Assembly (NCBI GenBank): GCA_021413665.1
Contig: JAIOPW010000320.1
Coordinates: forward strand, 1 to 5,724
Source: Rhodocyclales bacterium
Lineage (GTDB): Bacteria > Pseudomonadota > Gammaproteobacteria > Burkholderiales > Rhodocyclaceae
Reading direction: 5' to 3'
Length of the DNA stretch: 5,724 bases
In this document: positions 1 to 5,724 of the stretch, piece after piece
Position numbering within the stretch: position 1 is the stretch's first letter
Layout of the letters: every line of letters begins with the position of its first letter
Position numbers and translations under genes: made by a program
Notes under the pieces: model-generated
Seen by the model: only the letters and a program-made list of their open reading frames with translations
What the model was told of the DNA's origin: nothing
Databases searched by the model: none

Positions 1-913
1 TGCCCTCCAGCGCGAACTCGGGATATGCGGTGACCTGCGCCGCGCTGGTCGCGATCAGGCCGTTGCTGCTGCTCGGGCATTGTTCGCCCGTGTGCATGAG
101 CATGAAGCAGCCGGTGCCGTAGGTGTTCTTGGCCAGACCCGTCGTGAAGCAGGCCTGGCCGAACAATGCGCTTTGCTGGTCGCCGGCGATGCCGCCGATG
201 GCAATGGGTGCGCCGAACAGGTCGGCACGGGTATGACCATAGGAGTGGCTGGAGGGATGGACCTCGGGGAGGACTTCGCGGGGGACGTCCAGCATTGCCA
301 GCAGTTCCTCGTCCCACTGGTTGCGATGGATGTCGAACAGCATGGTGCGCGAGGCATTGCTGACATCGGTGGCGTGCACGGCGCCTCCGGTCAGTTGCCA
401 GGTCAGCCATGAATCGACGGTACCGAAGGCCAACTCGCCGCGACGTGCCGCATCGCGGGCTGCCGGGCAATTGTCGAGTATCCACGCCAGCTTGGTGCCG
501 GAAAAATAGGCGTCGATGACGAGCCCGGTCTTGTCTCGCACGAAAGCTTGATAGCCGCTCTTTTTCAGCGCCTCGCAGGCGGGTGCGGTGCGCCGGTCCT
601 GCCAGACAATGGCGTTGCACAGCGGCTCGCCGCTGCGCCGGTTCCAGACCAGCGTGGTCTCGCGTTGATTGGTGATGCCGATCCCGGCGACGTCGATGGC
701 CGCGATACCTGCTTCGCGTAGCGCCTCCTGCGCGGTGGCAAGCTGGCTGGACCATATTTCCCGGGGGTCGTGTTCGACCCATCCGGGCTGCGGAAAAATC
801 TGGCGGAATTCGCGCTGCGCGCTGGCGACTATCCGGCCTTGCGTGTCGAACACGATGCTGCGCGAACTGGAGGTGCCTTGATCAAGAGCCAGCAGATAGC
901 GGGGGCGGGTCAT
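1..913 (-). CDS. glpK: Glycerol kinase, N-terminal 304 residues (partial at left window edge)
   Basis: Cytoplasmic FGGY-family kinase that phosphorylates glycerol with ATP to sn-glycerol 3-phosphate. The reverse-strand translation from 913 is open to the window edge and follows E. coli GlpK closely. Visible are the N-terminal phosphate-binding motif DQGTSSSR (residues 11-18), PGWVEHDP (43-50), NQRETT with the glycerol-binding Arg84-Glu85, YFSGTK (136-141), the GIAGDQQ motif with catalytic Asp245, and the ADP-site motif YGTGCF (265-270). The usual length is near 500 residues, so roughly 195 lie outside the window. ATG 913 is chosen because AGGAG (925-921) sits 7 nt upstream; an in-frame ATG at 934 is a poorer alternative. 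The loop before GIAGDQQ lacks the GGKGGTR stretch that binds fructose 1,6-bisphosphate in E. coli, so that allosteric control is probably absent (inference). Divergent from sucC. Very secure call. Confidence 0.96.
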   Translation of the reverse strand, partial: MTRPRYLLALDQGTSSSRSIVFDTQGRIVASAQREFRQIFPQPGWVEHDPREIWSSQLATAQEALREAGIAAIDVAGIGITNQRETTLVWNRRSGEPLCNAIVWQDRRTAPACEALKKSGYQAFVRDKTGLVIDAYFSGTKLAWILDNCPAARDAARRGELAFGTVDSWLTWQLTGGAVHATDVSNASRTMLFDIHRNQWDEELLAMLDVPREVLPEVHPSSHSYGHTRADLFGAPIAIGGIAGDQQSALFGQACFTTGLAKNTYGTGCFMLMHTGEQCPSSSNGLIATSAAQVTAYPEFALEG

Positions 914-938
914 CGGGAAGCTCCTGCGGGTCATCGGG
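905..938. repeat. 13-bp direct repeat duplicating the glpK start region
   Basis: GCGGGTCATCGGG occurs at 905-917 and again at 926-938, a 21-bp period. On the minus strand each copy contains ATG ACC CGC, so there are two in-frame candidate starts, at 913 and at 934, exactly seven codons apart. Only the inner ATG (913) has a good Shine-Dalgarno sequence, and that sequence lies between the two copies. Confidence 0.85.
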
Positions 939-1238
939 TGCGCTCTCGCGGAGCACGGGCTGCCACTGATTATGCCGCCAGTCACACCGACAGACGGAAA
1001 CGCGGGTCAAAGGAGCGACGGGACTGCGCTTGTAAGCTTCCATTAAGAACGCTTATGTTAGTATTTCGCGCCGCAACAATGGCGCCGCTTCCGGCTTCCT
1101 GGCCGTGCGACGCAACAGGCACATCGGAGTCAGTCCGGCGGCATTTCCCGAACCGAATTCGCTGCAACAAGACCGGCACCCGGTTTCTCGAATCAATGTC
1201 GGCCCCAATCAACGCTCCACAAACAACAAGGAAGACGC
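914..1238. other. Divergent intergenic region between glpK and sucC
   Basis: These 325 bp hold no convincing gene. Open frames run through them but have no recognisable protein content and continue into the neighbouring genes out of frame. Within it are the glpK ribosome-binding site (925-921, minus strand), a CATAAT box on the minus strand (974-969) without a good -35 partner, a plus-strand promoter candidate (1030-1059), a small hairpin ACCGG-CAC-CCGGT (1172-1184) in the presumed sucC leader, and the sucC ribosome-binding site AAGGAAG (1228-1234). I see no riboswitch or clear operator palindrome. Confidence 0.7.
1030..1059 (+). promoter_or_regulatory. Candidate sigma-70 promoter for sucCD
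   Basis: TTGTAA (1030-1035) and TATGTT (1054-1059) are separated by 18 bp, each matching four of six consensus bases, in the most AT-rich patch of the intergenic region. A start near 1066 would give a leader of about 170 nt. TAGTAT (1059-1064) is an alternative -10. The match is weak and is supported mainly by position and local base composition. Confidence 0.3.
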
Positions 1239-2284
<1,046 letters not shown>

Positions 2285-2286
<2 letters not shown>

Positions 2287-2290
2287 GGAA
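2285..2290 (+). promoter_or_regulatory. sucD ribosome-binding site overlapping the sucC stop codon
   Basis: AAGGAA begins inside the sucC stop codon TAA (2284-2286) and sits 5 nt before ATG 2296. This arrangement suggests translational coupling of sucD to sucC, which matters here because ribosomes starting at the sucC ATG would now stop at 1610. Confidence 0.75.
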
Positions 2291-2295
2291 TAACT

Positions 2296-3192
2296 ATGTC
2301 CATCCTGATCAACAAAGATTCCAAGGTCATCACCCAGGGCATCACCGGGAAGACGGGCCAGTTTCATACCGAGAAGTGCCAGGAGTACGCCAACGGCAAG
2401 AACTGCTTCGTTGCCGGCGTGAATCCGAAGAAGGCCGGCGAGAAGGTCTTCGACATTCCGATCTTCGGCTCGGTCAAGGAAGCCAGGGCGCAGACCGGCG
2501 CCACGGTTTCGGTGATCTACGTACCGCCCGCCGGCGCCGCCGACGCGATCTGGGAAGCCTGCGAAGCCGACCTCGACCTGGCGATCTGCATCACCGAAGG
2601 CATCCCCGTGCGCGACATGCTGATGGTGCGCAACAAGATGAAGGCCAAGGAAGCCAAGGGCGGCAAGAAGACCCTGCTGCTCGGCCCCAACTGCCCTGGC
2701 CTGATCACGCCCGATGAGATCAAGATCGGCATCATGCCCGGTCACATCCACCGCAAGGGACGGATCGGCGTGGTCTCGCGTTCCGGCACGCTGACCTACG
2801 AAGCCGTGGCGCAGCTTACCGAAATCGGCCTAGGCCAGTCCTCGGCGGTCGGCATCGGTGGCGATCCGATCAACGGCCTGAAGCACATCGACATCATGAG
2901 AGCCTTCAACGATGACCCCGACACCGACGCGGTGATCATGATCGGGGAAATCGGCGGTCCGGACGAAGCCGAAGCGGCGGTGTGGTGCAAGGCCAACATG
3001 AGGAAGCCCATCGTCGGCTTCATCGCCGGCGTCACGGCGCCGGCCGGCAAGCGCATGGGCCATGCCGGGGCGCTGATCTCGGGCGGTGCCGACACGGCGG
3101 ATGCCAAGCTGGCGATCATGGAGGAATGCGGCTTTACCGTAACCCGCAATCCTTCGGAAATGGCCAAGCTGCTGAAGGCCCTTCTCAAGTAG
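2296..3192 (+). CDS. sucD: Succinyl-CoA synthetase alpha subunit
   Basis: Cytoplasmic partner of SucC; it binds CoA and carries the histidine that is phosphorylated during the TCA-cycle reaction. The 298-residue product is full length for the ADP-forming alpha subunit (E. coli is about ten shorter, explained by an insert near residues 115-125, MKAKEAKGGKK). Motifs in order: the CoA-binding Rossmann loop GITGKTGQFHT (15-25), GPNCPG (130-135), SRSGTLTYE (161-169), GIGGDP (186-191), GEIGG with Glu218 (the residue equivalent to E. coli Glu208 that supports the phosphohistidine), and GHAGALISGG with active-site His256. ATG 2296 lies 9 nt after the sucC stop with AAGGAA at 2285-2290. The reading frame shows no damage, in contrast to sucC. 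Co-transcribed with sucC and followed by a terminator. Confidence 0.98.
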   Translation: MSILINKDSKVITQGITGKTGQFHTEKCQEYANGKNCFVAGVNPKKAGEKVFDIPIFGSVKEARAQTGATVSVIYVPPAGAADAIWEACEADLDLAICITEGIPVRDMLMVRNKMKAKEAKGGKKTLLLGPNCPGLITPDEIKIGIMPGHIHRKGRIGVVSRSGTLTYEAVAQLTEIGLGQSSAVGIGGDPINGLKHIDIMRAFNDDPDTDAVIMIGEIGGPDEAEAAVWCKANMRKPIVGFIAGVTAPAGKRMGHAGALISGGADTADAKLAIMEECGFTVTRNPSEMAKLLKALLK

Positions 3193-3276
3193 CAGAGTCG
3201 GCGCTGATGAAGCCCCTGCGCTACAAGGCGGTCGAGCAAGAAACGCTCTCCTCGCCGTAGCGGATGGCGACACGCC

Positions 3277-3313
3277 AAAAAGCCGCACCGATGCAAGCCG
3301 GGGCGGCTTTTTT
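3277..3313 (+). terminator. Rho-independent terminator after sucCD
   Basis: AAAAAGCCGC (3277-3286) pairs perfectly with GCGGCTTTTT (3303-3312), followed by one more T. Further CC/GG pairing (3288-3289 with 3300-3301) can extend the stem past an A-G mismatch. It lies 84 bp after the sucD stop. The A-tract on the left arm makes it symmetric, so it could also act on the opposite strand, though no convergent gene is visible. It separates sucCD from the downstream kinase gene. Confidence 0.9.
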
Positions 3314-3368
3314 GCGCATAGAATCCGGACATGCCGCCGTCGGCCGAGGGCGAATGTCATGAAATTGA

Positions 3369-3397
3369 TTGACGGAGTTGATGCGGGACTGTAAGAA
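3369..3397 (+). promoter_or_regulatory. Candidate sigma-70 promoter for the CHASE2 kinase gene
   Basis: TTGACG (3369-3374, five of six consensus bases) is followed after 17 bp by TAAGAA (3392-3397, three of six). It lies between the sucCD terminator and the kinase start, where a promoter is required if the terminator is effective. A start near 3404 would give a leader of about 45 nt. The -35 is good and the -10 is weak. Confidence 0.35.
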
Positions 3398-3448
3398 TTG
3401 CGTTTATTGTCCTGTTTTAATGAGGGCTCTCACACAGGGTAGCGACCG

Positions 3449-5724
3449 ATGAAGAAGGCGGACTTCTGGAAGAGTGACTGGTTCTTCGGTGTTGTGGTCA
3501 GCGTCGTTGTGCTGATTCTGGGGAATGGCGATCTGCTGCAGGGCCTGGAGCGCAAGGCCTATGACATGGGTGTGGCAGCCGCATCGCGCGCGCCCTCGGA
3601 CAAGATCGCCGTAATCGCGATCGACAAGGCCAGCCTGGACAACATCGGTCGCTGGCCGTGGTCGCGCGAAGTCATGGCCGACATGGTGGACAAGCTTGCC
3701 GCCGCCAAGGCCAAGGTGATCGCCACCACGGTGTTTTACTCCGAACCACAGCGTGATCAGGGCATGGCGTACATCAGCAAGCTGATCGAGACCTGCGGCG
3801 TGACCATTCCTTCCGTTGTCGCGGTCGCCGCAGCGCCAGCCGCGCCGGTGGCGGGTGAACCTGCCGCCCCCGCTCCGCCCCCGGTACCTGCCGCACATTC
3901 CACCTGCCCTCAGATCGAGTCGCTTCTAATCGAGGCCGACCAGAAACTCAACACCGACCGCCGCCTGGCCGACGCACTCGCCAAGGCGGGCAATGTCGCA
4001 CTGCCGATGCTTTTTGTGCTCGGCGAGCCACGCGGCAGGCCGGACAAGGACCTGCCCGATTACATCAAGAAGAATGCCGTCAAACTGTCCGGCGGCGGGG
4101 ACGCACCGCCCTACCCGACCCTTGGCGTCGATGCCGGCGTGATCGAGCCACTGGGCAAGGTGGCGACCTCCATCGGCCACCTCAACGTGACGCCGGACGT
4201 CGACGGCGCGATTCGCACCGAGCCGCTGGTGCTGGCCCACTTCGATCAGGCCTATCCATCCCTGTCGCTGCTGGTGGCTGCGAAAAGTCACAACCTGACG
4301 GTCGCCGACATTCAGGTCAAGGCGGGAGACTCCGTAAAACTCGGCAAGCTCAAGATCGGCACCGACCTCGATACGAGGATGCTGACCTTTTACTACAAGG
4401 ACAAGGACGGCGGCCCGGCCTTTCCGGTCGATTCCTTCTTCGACGTCAAGAGTGGCAAGATTCCCTACGAGAAATACCGTGACAAGATCGTCCTGATCGG
4501 ACCGACCTCGTCGTCGGTCGGCAGCGTGTTCGTCACGCCGATCAGTCCGGCCATGCCGTCCGTGCTGATGCAGGCACACGCCGTGTCGAGCCTGCTGTCC
4601 GAGCATTTCTTCGTCGCGCCGACCTGGGGTTTCTGGGTCGAGAAGCTGGTCTTCCTGCTGATCGCCGCCTATCTGATCGCCCTGCTGCCGAGGATCAAGG
4701 CCGGCATGGACGCAGGCATCACCGCCGGCCTGCTGGTGATGCTGATCGTGGTCCATTTCGCGCTGATGACGACCCAGTTGATGTGGCTGCAGTTGATGGT
4801 GCCGGCGACCTTGCTGCTGGTCGGCCATCTGCTGCTGACCACCAAGCGATTCCTGGTGTCCGAGCGCGGCAAGGAAAAGTCCGATGCGGATTCGGCCGAG
4901 TCGAACCGCATGCTGGGTCTGGCCTTCCAGGGCCAGGGCCAGCTCGACATGGCGTTCGACAAGTTCCGCAAGTGCCCGATGGACGACGCCTTGATGGAGA
5001 ACATGTACAACCTGGCGCTGGATTTTGAACGCAAGCGCCAGTTCAACAAGGCCGAAGCCGCGTTCCGCTACATCTTCGATTACAACCCGAAGTTCCGCGA
5101 TATCGAATCCCGGGTCAATCGCGCCAAGCAGCTTTCCGAGACGGTGATCCTCGGCGGCGGCGGAGGCGGGCGCAGCAATGCCAGCCTGATCGATACGGCG
5201 GGCAACGTCGAGAAGCCGATGCTGGGCCGGTATGAAATAGAGAAGGAGCTGGGCAAGGGAGCGATGGGCGTGGTCTACCTGGGCCGTGATCCGAAGATCA
5301 ACCGGGTGGTGGCGATCAAGACCATGGCCCTGTCGCAGGAGTTCGAGGCGGACGAACTGGTCGAGGTCAAGGAGCGCTTCTTCCGTGAAGCCGAAACCGC
5401 CGGGCGCCTCAACCACGCTAACATCGTGACCATGTTCGATGCCGGCGAGGAGCACGACCTGGCCTACATCGCGATGGAATTCCTCAAGGGCAAGGACCTT
5501 GTTCCCTACGCCAAGCCCGGCAATCTGCTGCCGCTGCCGCGCGTCATGAGCATCGTCGCGCGCGTGGCAGATGCGCTGTCCTACGCGCACGAAAACAATG
5601 TCGTGCACCGGGACATCAAGCCGGCGAACATCATGTACGAGCCTGAGTCCGACCAGGTCAAGGTGACCGACTTCGGCATCGCGCGGATTACCGATTCGTC
5701 GAAGACCAAGACCGGCATGGTGCT
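3449..5724 (+). CDS. CHASE2-sensor transmembrane Ser/Thr protein kinase, first 758 residues (partial at right edge)
   Basis: Inner-membrane receptor kinase. A short N-terminus leads to a membrane helix (about 11-27), then a periplasmic CHASE2 domain (about 30-390) with AIDKAS (57-62), GRWPWSRE (from 67) and a closing DKIVLIG (345-351). Three helices follow (about 399-413, 421-440, 446-463), the usual CHASE2 topology. A cytoplasmic stretch has two TPR-like helical pairs (about 486-510, 518-548), six glycines (569-574), then a Hanks-type kinase: Gly loop GKGAMG (602-607), VAIK Lys624, helix-C Glu647, catalytic HRDIKPAN with Asp722, and DFG at 741-743. All catalytic residues reached are present, so it should be active. 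The window ends in the activation loop. An Ala/Pro-rich insert (125-149) lies between Cys116 and Cys153. ATG 3449 is the first usable start: AGGG lies at 3436-3439, and an in-frame TAG sits at 3440-3442. The sensed signal and targets are unknown. Confidence 0.95.
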   Translation, partial: MKKADFWKSDWFFGVVVSVVVLILGNGDLLQGLERKAYDMGVAAASRAPSDKIAVIAIDKASLDNIGRWPWSREVMADMVDKLAAAKAKVIATTVFYSEPQRDQGMAYISKLIETCGVTIPSVVAVAAAPAAPVAGEPAAPAPPPVPAAHSTCPQIESLLIEADQKLNTDRRLADALAKAGNVALPMLFVLGEPRGRPDKDLPDYIKKNAVKLSGGGDAPPYPTLGVDAGVIEPLGKVATSIGHLNVTPDVDGAIRTEPLVLAHFDQAYPSLSLLVAAKSHNLTVADIQVKAGDSVKLGKLKIGTDLDTRMLTFYYKDKDGGPAFPVDSFFDVKSGKIPYEKYRDKIVLIGPTSSSVGSVFVTPISPAMPSVLMQAHAVSSLLSEHFFVAPTWGFWVEKLVFLLIAAYLIALLPRIKAGMDAGITAGLLVMLIVVHFALMTTQLMWLQLMVPATLLLVGHLLLTTKRFLVSERGKEKSDADSAESNRMLGLAFQGQGQLDMAFDKFRKCPMDDALMENMYNLALDFERKRQFNKAEAAFRYIFDYNPKFRDIESRVNRAKQLSETVILGGGGGGRSNASLIDTAGNVEKPMLGRYEIEKELGKGAMGVVYLGRDPKINRVVAIKTMALSQEFEADELVEVKERFFREAETAGRLNHANIVTMFDAGEEHDLAYIAMEFLKGKDLVPYAKPGNLLPLPRVMSIVARVADALSYAHENNVVHRDIKPANIMYEPESDQVKVTDFGIARITDSSKTKTGMV

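Noticed and set aside
80..412. Plus-strand frames opposite glpK
   Set aside because: They are antisense to conserved glycerol kinase coding sequence and have no domain or Shine-Dalgarno support.
1172..1184. Hairpin ACCGG-CAC-CCGGT upstream of sucC as a regulatory element or terminator
   Set aside because: Only five base pairs with a three-base loop and no T-tract; such stems are frequent by chance at this GC content.
3207..3260. 17-codon open frame between sucD and the terminator
   Set aside because: Too short, without a clear ribosome-binding site or known peptide; it is ordinary 3' untranslated sequence.
3926..5608. 560-codon open frame on the minus strand opposite the CHASE2 kinase
   Set aside because: Its length reflects codon bias of the plus-strand gene. 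The product is low-complexity, rich in His, Gln, Asp and Arg, with no domain, while the plus strand has a complete set of kinase motifs.

Overview
This is a GC-rich chromosomal window with no sign of mobile DNA. Its proteins look betaproteobacterial, most like Rhodocyclales (Dechloromonas, Sulfuritalea or Accumulibacter-like). That placement rests on remembered SucC/SucD, GlpK and CHASE2-kinase sequences, not on a search.

Layout. (1) Positions 1-913, minus strand: the first 304 residues of glycerol kinase (glpK), cut by the left edge. (2) Positions 914-1238: a divergent intergenic region with a weak promoter candidate facing sucC. (3) Positions 1239-3192, plus strand: the succinyl-CoA synthetase pair sucC-sucD. 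SucD is intact. SucC carries an internal, frame-breaking gap of about 113 bp that removes the start of its ATP-grasp domain. (4) Positions 3277-3313: a strong intrinsic terminator closing the sucCD unit. (5) Positions 3314-3448: a short leader with a promoter candidate. (6) From 3449 to the right edge, plus strand: the first 758 residues of a large membrane receptor kinase. Its order is one N-terminal membrane helix, a periplasmic CHASE2 sensor, three membrane helices, a TPR-like segment, a glycine linker and a PknB-type Ser/Thr kinase. The window ends inside the kinase activation loop.

How the genes relate. glpK (glycerol phosphorylation) and sucCD (the substrate-level phosphorylation step of the TCA cycle) are central metabolism and run divergently. 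The CHASE2 kinase is a separate transcription unit behind the terminator, so nothing in the sequence ties it functionally to sucCD. Both edge genes are partial because the window ends, not because they are broken. No tRNA, rRNA, CRISPR array, insertion sequence or phage gene was seen.

The points most worth a second look are the sucC lesion (real mutation or assembly error) and the build of the receptor kinase. Its only two ectodomain cysteines bracket an Ala/Pro-rich insert. I found no convincing wholly new system.
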